A DNA stretch of 5,174 bases, taken from the NCBI GenBank assembly GCA_946481205.1, contig CAMLNB010000247.1, positions 1 through 5,174 of the forward strand. Reading direction: 5' to 3'. Within the stretch, counting starts at the first letter, position 1. Each line of letters starts with the position of its first letter. Shown here in pieces: positions 1 through 5,174 of the stretch. The notes beneath the pieces were generated by a model that saw nothing but the letters and a program-made list of their open reading frames with translations, did no database searches and had not been told where the DNA came from. The position numbers were made by a program, and so were the translations under genes. The DNA comes from an uncultured Kangiella sp. (lineage in GTDB: Bacteria; Pseudomonadota; Gammaproteobacteria; Enterobacterales; DSM-103792).

Positions 1-173
1 TGCACTGGGTGGCTGAGCTGGAATGCGGCCATTTTCAACACACCCGCCATAGTCCGCCTTGGATGAATCGGCCGTGGGTGCTGACGGCAGAAGGGCGTGC
101 GGCCGCCATTGGTACGTGGCTCAATTGCAAGAAGTGCGATGAGGGTGCGCCGCCGGATCGACCACACGTTTGA
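1..173 (+). CDS. DUF3565-like small zinc-finger protein, 3' end only
   Basis: The frame is read from base 3 and ends with TGA at 171-173; 56 residues are visible and the start lies before the window. The visible part begins HWVAELECGHFQHTRH and contains a Pro-Pro-Trp and an Arg-Pro-Trp-Val-Leu-Thr stretch, followed by NCKKCDEG near the C-terminus. I recognise this as the DUF3565 family (sometimes labelled pressure-regulated protein), short proteins of roughly 70 residues in gammaproteobacteria. If so, only about a dozen N-terminal residues are missing. The Cys-Gly-His with nearby histidines (visible residues 8-16) and the Cys-x-x-Cys (42 and 45) are plausible metal ligands, so a small zinc-binding fold is likely; that is inference. 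The biological role is not established. The next gene starts 18 bases after this stop, so the two are probably co-transcribed. Confidence 0.85.
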   Translation, partial: HWVAELECGHFQHTRHSPPWMNRPWVLTAEGRAAAIGTWLNCKKCDEGAPPDRPHV

Positions 174-177
174 CGCC

Positions 178-183
178 GAGGAG
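178..183 (+). promoter_or_regulatory. Shine-Dalgarno site for the GTG start at 192
   Basis: GAGGAG lies 8 bases upstream of the GTG at 192. This near-ideal ribosome binding site, together with the lipoprotein signal that only this start includes, decides in favour of the GTG start over the internal ATG at codon 28. Confidence 0.8.
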
Positions 184-191
184 AATCGACT

Positions 192-1388
192 GTGTTGAAG
201 ACTGCACTGCAATTTGTCGTTGCTACAGTTCTAACCGGTTGCGCCGTGCACGTCCCGAACACGCCGCCGGCAATGGCTTCGCGTGAGCAAATCGACGCGG
301 TCGTTCATCAGATGATGCAAGAAACCGGTGCAAAGGGACTGGCGCTTGCGGTCATCGACAATGGCCAAGTCGTGCAGGTGAGTAGCTACGGCGCTCGTAA
401 TGCCAGCGGCGCGGCGCTGACGGACGACAGCATCATGTACGCCGCCTCACTGACCAAAACCGCTTTTGCTTACATGGTGTTGCAATTGGTCGATGAAGGG
501 ATTGTCGATCTCGATGCCTCAATCGCAACGTATCTGCCGAAACCGCTGCCGGAGTATGGCGGCAGCGATATCGAGCGACGCTACGCGCGGTGGAGTGACT
601 TGGCCGGTGATGAGCGCTGGAAGGCGCTGACGCCGCGCATTCTGCTCAATCATGGTTCCGGCTTTGCCAATTTTGGTTTCATTGAACCCGACGGCAAGCT
701 GCGTTTTCATTTTCAGCCCGGTACGCGATACGCCTATTCCGGTGACGGCATCATCCTGCTGCAGTTTGTGCTGGAGGCGGGACTTGGTCTGGATGTCGGC
801 AAAGAAATGCAGCGTCGATTGTTTGAACCCTTGGGCATGGCCAACACCAGTTTGATCTGGCGAACGGATTTTGCCGAGCGCATTGCCGATGGCTGGACAA
901 TTGATGGCAAGCCGGAGCCGCATGATGAGCGCAGCAAGGTCCGTGCGGCTGGCTCGATGGACAGCACTATCGCTGATCTGGCGCGTCTGGCTGCGGCGAT
1001 GGTGCGCGGCGATTTGCTGTCGGTGAAAGGTCGACAGGAGTTTTCACGGCCACAGCTGCCCATCAAAAGTGCCAGTCAATTTCCGAGCATCGAACAGAGC
1101 AGCGTGGTGGTGGCGCGCGAGCAGCCGCTGGCGGCCGGGGTCGGGATGGTGGTGTTCGACGGCCCGCAGGGACGGGGCTTCTTCAAGGGCGGGCACAACG
1201 ATTCGACCGGCAATATGCTGACTTGCCTGGAGGCTCGCCAGCGCTGCGTGCTGATCCTGGGTAATGATCTGCGGGCCGAGCGAGCTATTCCTTATCTGGT
1301 TGATTTCATCCTTGGTGATAGTGGTGTGCCCTGGCGCTGGGAGTACGGCGATGCGCGGTTTTGGCGGCCGGCAACACCGGCGCCTTAA
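192..1388 (+). CDS. Serine hydrolase lipoprotein, class C beta-lactamase / PBP-like family
   Basis: This 398-residue protein belongs to the broad AmpC-like serine hydrolase family (COG1680, Pfam Beta-lactamase), which includes beta-lactamases, D-Ala-D-Ala peptidases and esterases. The N-terminus MLKTALQFVVATVLTGC is a lipoprotein signal with lipobox LTGC, so Cys17 should be lipidated. Residue +2 is Ala rather than Asp, which favours the outer membrane. The catalytic motif SLTK (Ser86, Lys89) is the SxxK motif, and Tyr182-Ser183-Gly184 takes the place of the Tyr-x-Asn motif. The usual third motif (KTG or HTG) appears to be replaced by GGHNDSTGN (333-341). Cys345 and Cys352 could form a disulfide in the periplasm. 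The length is typical. The start is GTG, supported by the Shine-Dalgarno site and the signal peptide. The substrate cannot be read from sequence: the diverged second and third motifs argue for a peptidase or esterase-like enzyme as much as a beta-lactamase. The gene follows the DUF3565-like gene by 18 bases and ends before a terminator-like hairpin. Confidence 0.88.
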   Translation: MLKTALQFVVATVLTGCAVHVPNTPPAMASREQIDAVVHQMMQETGAKGLALAVIDNGQVVQVSSYGARNASGAALTDDSIMYAASLTKTAFAYMVLQLVDEGIVDLDASIATYLPKPLPEYGGSDIERRYARWSDLAGDERWKALTPRILLNHGSGFANFGFIEPDGKLRFHFQPGTRYAYSGDGIILLQFVLEAGLGLDVGKEMQRRLFEPLGMANTSLIWRTDFAERIADGWTIDGKPEPHDERSKVRAAGSMDSTIADLARLAAAMVRGDLLSVKGRQEFSRPQLPIKSASQFPSIEQSSVVVAREQPLAAGVGMVVFDGPQGRGFFKGGHNDSTGNMLTCLEARQRCVLILGNDLRAERAIPYLVDFILGDSGVPWRWEYGDARFWRPATPAP

Positions 1389-1624
1389 GAGGCTGGGCCA
1401 CGGCCGCCCTTGACTGCTCTTGCCTGACAAGCCACCCGCGAGGTGGCTTGTGCGTTTTGGGCCGGGGATCTTCCGGTGACGAGGAGGGACTCGCCCGGTT
1501 GCGGCCGTTCCTGCGCTTCCAGCCCTGCTAACTCGGTAAAACCCTCTTCTTGGTAAAAGCCACTCGCTAAGAGCTTCAGCTTATAAGGACGGATTAAAGG
1601 CTTGACGGATAGACGTCCATAAGG
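1385..1624 (-). other. Start-less open frame with protein-like wording; possible gene relic or dispersed repeat
   Basis: On the minus strand a frame stays open for 79 codons between an in-frame TAG (1625-1627) and a TAA (1385-1387). It has no ATG, GTG or TTG near its beginning. Codons 21-40 (bases 1505-1564) read SGFYQEEGFTELAGLEAQER, which resembles the FYxxxGF region near the C-terminus of GNAT acetyltransferases. The frame also runs through the terminator hairpin and, at its beginning, through part of the metE control region, so it is unlikely to be an intact gene. It could be the decayed end of a transferred gene, a dispersed intergenic repeat, or chance. Apart from this frame and two copies of GGTAAAA (1535-1541, 1552-1558), I see nothing gene-like in 1459-1586. 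Confidence 0.2.
1427..1458 (+). terminator. Rho-independent terminator after the serine hydrolase gene
   Basis: A perfect 10-bp inverted repeat, ACAAGCCACC (1427-1436) and GGTGGCTTGT (1442-1451), is separated by a 5-base loop. It is followed three bases later by a short TTTT run (1455-1458). It starts 38 bases after the serine hydrolase stop codon, so it should end the DUF3565-hydrolase transcript. The T run is short and offset, so termination may be partial. Confidence 0.7.
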
Positions 1625-1626
1625 CT
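1587..1626 (+). promoter_or_regulatory. Putative MetJ operator, upstream cluster of five octamers
   Basis: The MetJ repressor with SAM as corepressor binds tandem octamers resembling AGACGTCT. Five contiguous octamers in one register start at 1587, 1595, 1603, 1611 and 1619, and match the consensus at 5, 4, 5, 7 and 5 of 8 positions by my count. The best is AGACGTCC at 1611-1618. The octamers at 1587 and 1603 share GACGGAT exactly 16 bases apart, and those at 1595 and 1619 share AAGGCT. Their position over the putative metE promoter fits repression by methionine/SAM. The match to the known consensus is seen directly; the identity of the regulator is inferred. Confidence 0.65.
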
Positions 1627-1631
1627 AAGGT
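1602..1631 (+). promoter_or_regulatory. Putative sigma-70 promoter of metE
   Basis: TTGACG (1602-1607) is a good -35 element. With an 18-base spacer, TAAGGT (1626-1631) can serve as a weak -10 element that keeps the key first T, second A and last T. The best upstream MetJ-like octamer (1611-1618) lies in the spacer, which is where a repressor would block RNA polymerase. Transcription would start near 1638, giving a leader of about 40 bases. The weak -10 makes the exact start uncertain. Confidence 0.5.
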
Positions 1632-1646
1632 GGCGTCCATGTCATT

Positions 1647-1663
1647 TGGACGTCTAAACAGCC
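1647..1663 (+). promoter_or_regulatory. Putative MetJ operator, downstream box
   Basis: GGACGTCT at 1648-1655 matches the MetJ consensus at 7 of 8 positions and is followed by a poor octamer (1656-1663, 4 of 8). TGGACGTCTA (1647-1656) is the exact reverse complement of TAGACGTCCA (1610-1619), so the two strongest boxes form a perfect 10-bp inverted repeat, with the two arms starting 37 bases apart. The box lies 23 bases before the metE start codon, probably within the leader. Confidence 0.6.
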
Positions 1664-1678
1664 AAAAGGGACCTCACC

Positions 1679-3970
1679 ATGTCCGTCGCACATTCTCTCG
1701 GTTTTCCTCGCATCGGCCTCAAGCGTGAGCTCAAGACCGCCCTCGAAAAGTACTGGCGTGGTGAACTCAGCCGAGCCGACCTTGAAACTTGTGCACGCGC
1801 CCTGCGGGCGGCGCATTGGCAACTGCAGGCGGATGCCGGCATCCAGTTGCTGCCAGTCGGCGATTTTTCGTTTTATGACCATGTGCTCGACACCTCATTC
1901 TTGTTTGGTGTGATTCCGGAACGCTTCGGCAGCACCGATAGCACCGATCTGGATCTGTATTTCCGCGCTGCGCGGGGCCGGGCGCCAACCGGTGCCGATG
2001 CGCCGGCTTGTGAAATGACCAAATGGTTCGACAGCAACTATCACTACATCGTGCCGGAGTTCAGCAAAGGCCAGAGTTTCACACTCAACAGCGAGCGCTT
2101 GATTGGCCAGATTCAGGAAGCGCAAGCGCTCGGTCACAAGGTCAAACCGGTGGTGCTCGGTCCGGTCAGCTATCTGTATCTCGGCAAGAGTCGTGACGGT
2201 GGCAACAAGCTGGAGCTGCTGCCGAAACTGCTGCTGCAATACCAGAAACTGATTCAGCAATTGGAAGAACTGAACCTGGAATGGCTGCAGATCGACGAGC
2301 CGATTCTGGTGCTGGATCTCGACGCGGCATGGCAAGACGCCTTCCGTTACGCCTACAAAAATCTGCAGGACTACAAGCTGCAGCTGTTGCTAACCACCTA
2401 TTTCGGCAGCGTCAAAGACAATCTGTCTTTGATCAAGGAATTGGCCGTTGATGGCTTGCATGTTGACGCAGTGCGTGGCGCTTCAGATCTGGATGCCATC
2501 ATCGATGCCTGGCCAAAAGAGCGGGTGCTGTCGCTTGGCGTGGTCGATGGCCGCAATATCTGGCGCACGGATCTGCGAGCAGCGTTGCTACCGCTGAGCA
2601 AGGCACAGCAGAAATTCAATGGCCGGCTGTGGGTATCGAGCAGCAGCTCGTTGTTACATACCCCGGTGGATCTGGATGCCGAAAGCAAACTCGACCCGGA
2701 ACTGCGCAACTGGTTGGCATTTGCCAAGCAGAAGAGTGCCGAGATCAGCGTGCTCAGCACGGCGTTGAATCAAGGCGTTTCAGCGGTTGCCGACGCCCTG
2801 ACTGACAGTGACAAAGCAGTTGCCAGTCGGCGCGCGTCGCCACGCATTCACAAACCGGCAATCAAACAGCGTTTGTCGGCCATCAGCAAAGCCGACAGCT
2901 TGCGCAAGTCGCCATACCATCATCGTGCGGCGGTGCAACGTGGCACGTTGAAGCTGCCGTTGTTCCCGACCACGACGATTGGCTCGTTCCCACAAACCGG
3001 TGATATCCGCGGCCTGCGCGCCAGCTACAAGAAAGGCCAGATCAGCGAGACGGACTACGTCACCGGCATCAAGGCACAGATTGCCGATCATGTTCAGCGG
3101 CAGGAGCAGATTGGTCTCGATGTGCTGGTGCACGGCGAAGCCGAACGCAATGACATGGTTGAGTATTTCGGTGAGCTGCTTGAAGGATTTGCCTTCACCG
3201 AGAACGGCTGGGTGCAAAGCTATGGTTCGCGCTGCGTCAAGCCACCGATCATTTACGGCGATGTCAGCCGGCCGAAAGCGATGACCGTGGATTGGACGAC
3301 CTACGCTCAGTCGCTCACCGACAAGCCGCTCAAAGGCATGCTGACTGGGCCAATCACCATTTTGTGCTGGTCGTTCACCCGCAACGACTTGTCGCGTAAA
3401 GAGCAGGCCGAACAAATTGCCTTGGCCTTGCGTGATGAAGTGCAGGACCTCGAATCCGCAGGCGTGCGTGTTATCCAGATCGATGAACCGGCGATCCGTG
3501 AAGGCCTACCGCTGAAAAAGAACGAACAGCCAGCCTATCTGGATTGGGCCGTGACGGCATTCAAGCTGGCAACGGCCGGGGTCAGCGATGGCACCCAGAT
3601 CCATACCCACATGTGCTACTCGGAATTCAACGAGATCATCGATTCGATTGCCGCGCTTGATGCCGACGTCATCACCATCGAAACGTCGCGCTCGAACATG
3701 GAACTGCTGGAAGTGTTTGAACGCTTCAGCTACCCGAATGAGATTGGTCCCGGCGTGTACGACATCCACAGCCCGATTGTGCCAACCGTTCAACAAATTG
3801 AAACGCTGATCGAAAAAGCGGCGCAGTTCGTTCCGCGTGAGCGGCTCTGGGTCAATCCGGATTGTGGTTTGAAAACCCGGCAATGGCCAGAAACCGAAGC
3901 GGCATTGCGCAATCTGGTTGCGGCAGCGGAGAACCTGCGGCTCAAGTATGGCAAGGCCGTTGCGGCATAA
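1679..3970 (+). CDS. metE: Cobalamin-independent methionine synthase
   Basis: MetE (5-methyltetrahydropteroyltriglutamate-homocysteine methyltransferase) is a cytosolic zinc enzyme. It transfers the methyl group of 5-methyltetrahydropteroyltri-glutamate to homocysteine to give methionine. The 763 residues compare with about 753 in E. coli, and the protein aligns along its length. The N-terminal barrel (about 1-350) opens with the family signature [13 protein letters not shown] and contains [15 protein letters not shown] linker (about 360-425) leads to the catalytic C-terminal barrel starting at [10 protein letters not shown] (431-440). The zinc ligands are His644, Cys646, Glu668 and Cys729, each three positions on from E. 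coli His641, Cys643, Glu665 and Cys726. The substrate-binding segments HGEAER (485-490) and QIDEP (600-604) are intact. The ATG has AAGGGA at 1666-1671, 7 bases upstream. No cobalamin riboswitch is visible ahead of it; MetJ-like boxes suggest SAM-dependent repression. metF follows after 62 bases. Confidence 0.98.
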   Translation: MSVAHSLGFPRIGLKRELKTALEKYWRGELSRADLETCARALRAAHWQLQADAGIQLLPVGDFSFYDHVLDTSFLFGVIPERFGSTDSTDLDLYFRAARGRAPTGADAPACEMTKWFDSNYHYIVPEFSKGQSFTLNSERLIGQIQEAQALGHKVKPVVLGPVSYLYLGKSRDGGNKLELLPKLLLQYQKLIQQLEELNLEWLQIDEPILVLDLDAAWQDAFRYAYKNLQDYKLQLLLTTYFGSVKDNLSLIKELAVDGLHVDAVRGASDLDAIIDAWPKERVLSLGVVDGRNIWRTDLRAALLPLSKAQQKFNGRLWVSSSSSLLHTPVDLDAESKLDPELRNWLAFAKQKSAEISVLSTALNQGVSAVADALTDSDKAVASRRASPRIHKPAIKQRLSAISKADSLRKSPYHHRAAVQRGTLKLPLFPTTTIGSFPQTGDIRGLRASYKKGQISETDYVTGIKAQIADHVQRQEQIGLDVLVHGEAERNDMVEYFGELLEGFAFTENGWVQSYGSRCVKPPIIYGDVSRPKAMTVDWTTYAQSLTDKPLKGMLTGPITILCWSFTRNDLSRKEQAEQIALALRDEVQDLESAGVRVIQIDEPAIREGLPLKKNEQPAYLDWAVTAFKLATAGVSDGTQIHTHMCYSEFNEIIDSIAALDADVITIETSRSNMELLEVFERFSYPNEIGPGVYDIHSPIVPTVQQIETLIEKAAQFVPRERLWVNPDCGLKTRQWPETEAALRNLVAAAENLRLKYGKAVAA

Positions 3971-3981
3971 AACGCTTTTCG

Positions 3982-4005
3982 TCACGCCTGCGTAAACAGG
4001 CGTGA
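3982..4005 (+). repeat. Perfect inverted repeat (hairpin) between metE and metF
   Basis: TCACGCCTG (3982-3990) and CAGGCGTGA (3997-4005) are exact reverse complements with a 6-base loop, 12 bases after the metE stop and 27 bases before the metF start. No T run follows on either strand, so it is not a standard intrinsic terminator. In RNA it could protect the 3' end of metE mRNA, cause partial termination, or be a processing site that sets the metE to metF ratio. These roles are inferred. Confidence 0.7.
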
Positions 4006-4032
4006 TGCTGGCAGTAGAGACGAGAACAAATC

Positions 4033-4968
4033 ATGGCGCTACACGCGGCACGTTTGCTGGAAAATCTGAATCGGCAATGGGAGCAGGTGGAAGGTGACTT
4101 GCAAGTCTCATTCGAGTTTTTTCCGCCGAACACGCCGGAGATGGCCGATACCCTGTGGCAATCGGTGCTGAAGCTCAGTCGCTTCAAGCCGCAGTTTGTT
4201 TCGGTTACCTATGGCGCCAATGCGTCGACGCGCGACCGCACCCATGCGGTGATCGAACGGCTGAAAACCGAAACGACGCTGACGCCGGTACCACACCTGA
4301 CCTGCATCGACGCCCGCCGTGACGAGATTGCCGAGATTGTGCATCGTTACCAGAAGCTCGGCGTCAATCACATCGTTGCGCTGCGTGGCGATCTGCCGGC
4401 GGGGCAGACACATCCGGGTGGCGATTTCGAGCACGCGGTGGATTTGGTGCGCTTTCTGCGCGAGCTGGGGATTGATGGCATCAGTGTCGCCGCATATCCG
4501 GAAGTGCACCCGGAAGCGCGCAGCGCCCGTGCCGATCTGGATTGTCTCAAAGCCAAGGTCGATGCCGGTGCCAGCCATATCCTGACCCAGTTCTTTTTCG
4601 ACAATTGCGCGTTCCTGCGTTTCCGGGATCGCTGCGAAGCGGCCGGCATCAATGTGCCGATCACGCCAGGCCTGTTGCCGATTGGCAATTTCCGCCAAGT
4701 CGAGCGCTTCGCTGCCGGTTGCGGCACCGGCATTCCGAGCTGGTTGGCGCGGCTGTATGACGGGCTCGATGACGACCCGGATACCCGCAAGCTGATTGGC
4801 GCGAGCGTGGCGCTGGAGCAGGTCAAGCTACTGGTCCGCGAAGGTATCCGCGATTTCCATTTCTACACCTTGAACCGGGCTGAGCTGACCTATGCCGTCT
4901 GCCATTCGCTTGGCCTTGCCAGCCAACCGGTCTACGCTGCCGGCCTCGCCAAAGCGGCCAATCTTTGA
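4033..4968 (+). CDS. metF: 5,10-methylenetetrahydrofolate reductase
   Basis: MetF is a cytosolic FAD enzyme that reduces 5,10-methylenetetrahydrofolate to 5-methyltetrahydrofolate with NAD(P)H, producing the methyl donor for methionine synthesis. The 311 residues form a single barrel domain like E. coli MetF (about 296 residues). Signatures seen are SFEFFPP with catalytic Glu28, FVSVTYGAN (55-63), PHLTCIDA (87-94), HIVALRGDLP with Asp120, SVAAYPEVHPEA (151-162), LTQFFFD with Gln186 (E. coli Gln183), FDG-like YDGLDDD, and DFHFYTLNRAE (274-284). The C-terminus carries roughly a dozen residues beyond the E. coli protein, of low complexity and rich in alanine. The ribosome binding site is weak: only purine-rich GAGACGAG at 4017-4024 precedes the ATG, so translation may be modest or helped by the upstream hairpin. 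No separate promoter was seen in the 62-base gap after metE, so co-transcription is likely. Confidence 0.97.
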   Translation: MALHAARLLENLNRQWEQVEGDLQVSFEFFPPNTPEMADTLWQSVLKLSRFKPQFVSVTYGANASTRDRTHAVIERLKTETTLTPVPHLTCIDARRDEIAEIVHRYQKLGVNHIVALRGDLPAGQTHPGGDFEHAVDLVRFLRELGIDGISVAAYPEVHPEARSARADLDCLKAKVDAGASHILTQFFFDNCAFLRFRDRCEAAGINVPITPGLLPIGNFRQVERFAAGCGTGIPSWLARLYDGLDDDPDTRKLIGASVALEQVKLLVREGIRDFHFYTLNRAELTYAVCHSLGLASQPVYAAGLAKAANL

Positions 4969-5020
4969 TTTTCATCCGCCAGTGAAGAAAACTGCTCGTC
5001 GGGGGTAAAGCCGGGTAATG

Positions 5021-5035
5021 GACCGCAGCGCGGTC
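5021..5035 (+). terminator. Weak hairpin after metF, possible terminator
   Basis: GACCGC (5021-5026) and GCGGTC (5030-5035) form a 6-bp stem with a 3-base loop, followed by GCATTT. The T run is only three bases, so termination would be weak. The rest of the 101-base gap between metF and the next gene (4969-5069) shows no clear promoter, so the last gene may be partly read from the metE-metF transcript. Confidence 0.3.
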
Positions 5036-5058
5036 GCATTTGCCCAGCAGCCTGAGCC

Positions 5059-5064
5059 GAGGAG
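5059..5064 (+). promoter_or_regulatory. Shine-Dalgarno site for the gene at 5070
   Basis: GAGGAG lies 5 bases upstream of the ATG at 5070. This strong site is the main reason for calling a gene start so close to the window edge. Confidence 0.75.
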
Positions 5065-5069
5065 CAACC

Positions 5070-5174
5070 ATGAACAGCAACACTATCTTCCGGACCGCCA
5101 TCGCTTTTGCGGCCGGCCTCTTCATTGTCGCCTTTACCTATTTCACCCTGATTCGGCCGTTCTGGGAGAGCAGC
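5070..5174 (+). CDS. Unidentified membrane-anchored protein, 5' end only
   Basis: Thirty-five codons are visible before the window ends, with no stop. The protein starts MNSNTIFRTAIAFAAGLFI and continues through an uncharged hydrophobic stretch at about residues 9-28 that can cross the membrane once. It is followed by Arg-Pro-Phe-Trp-Glu. The single N-terminal positive charge (Arg8) before the segment and the lack of a clear signal peptidase site suggest a membrane anchor rather than a cleaved signal peptide, but the remaining sequence is needed to judge topology. I do not recognise the family, and nothing visible ties it to methionine synthesis. The start is supported by the GAGGAG ribosome binding site. 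Confidence 0.65.
   Translation, partial: MNSNTIFRTAIAFAAGLFIVAFTYFTLIRPFWESS

Noticed and set aside
1044..1430. Minus-strand open frame of 128 codons over the end of the serine hydrolase gene
   Set aside because: It is mostly antisense to conserved coding sequence and runs into the terminator hairpin; the composition looks like shadow coding.
1561..1600. MetR binding site (TGAA-N5-TTCA) upstream of metE
   Set aside because: TTCA occurs at 1575-1578, but the bases five positions upstream are GCTA rather than TGAA. No full palindrome was found.
1452..1678. Cobalamin or SAM riboswitch in front of metE
   Set aside because: I looked for the B12-box and the conserved core of cobalamin riboswitches and for SAM-I-like elements and found no convincing match. 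The likely promoter at 1602-1631 also leaves a leader of only about 40 bases.
2780..3415. Long minus-strand open frame of 211 codons inside metE
   Set aside because: It lies wholly opposite metE, whose protein is conserved along its whole length. The translated wording matches no family I know and there is no ribosome binding site context; it is a shadow frame.
3971..4032. Standard Rho-independent terminator between metE and metF
   Set aside because: The hairpin is strong, but it is followed by a mixed sequence instead of a T run, and on the minus strand too there is no proper T run. I list it as an inverted repeat instead.
4108..4698. Minus-strand open frame of 196 codons inside metF
   Set aside because: It is antisense to a well conserved metF sequence and has no recognisable motif.
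1..5174. Mobile element, CRISPR array, phage or defence system
   Set aside because: No transposase, integrase, terminal inverted repeats, spaced direct repeats or defence-type domains are visible. The recognised genes are metabolic or housekeeping in character.

Overview
The window looks like ordinary chromosome from a moderately GC-rich gammaproteobacterium. The evidence is gene content: a DUF3565-type zinc-finger protein, metE and metF close to their Escherichia coli counterparts, and MetJ-like octamers (consensus AGACGTCT) in front of metE. MetJ is a regulator known from gammaproteobacteria. I cannot name a genus. All recognised genes are on the + strand.

Layout. Bases 1-173 hold the 3' end of a small DUF3565-like protein gene. 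Eighteen bases later, behind a strong Shine-Dalgarno sequence, a GTG codon at 192 starts a lipoprotein of the class C beta-lactamase / penicillin-binding-protein-like serine hydrolase family (to 1388). An intrinsic terminator-like hairpin (1427-1458) closes this unit. Bases 1459-1601 hold no convincing gene, although the minus strand carries a start-less open frame with protein-like wording. From about 1587 to 1663 lies the metE control region: a plausible sigma-70 promoter overlapped by octamers resembling MetJ boxes, including a perfect 10-bp inverted repeat.

metE (1679-3970) encodes full-length cobalamin-independent methionine synthase with all four zinc ligands. After 62 bp that contain a perfect 9-bp-stem hairpin comes metF (4033-4968), encoding 5,10-methylenetetrahydrofolate reductase. 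MetF makes the 5-methyltetrahydrofolate that MetE, after polyglutamylation of the folate, uses to methylate homocysteine, so the two are consecutive steps of the last stage of methionine synthesis and are probably co-transcribed under methionine/SAM control. A weak hairpin follows metF. At 5070, behind a strong Shine-Dalgarno sequence, an unidentified membrane-anchored protein begins and runs off the window.

I found no mobile element, CRISPR array, tRNA, rRNA or new system. The points most worth a second look are the composite operator at metE, the minus-strand frame at 1385-1624, and the hairpin between metE and metF.
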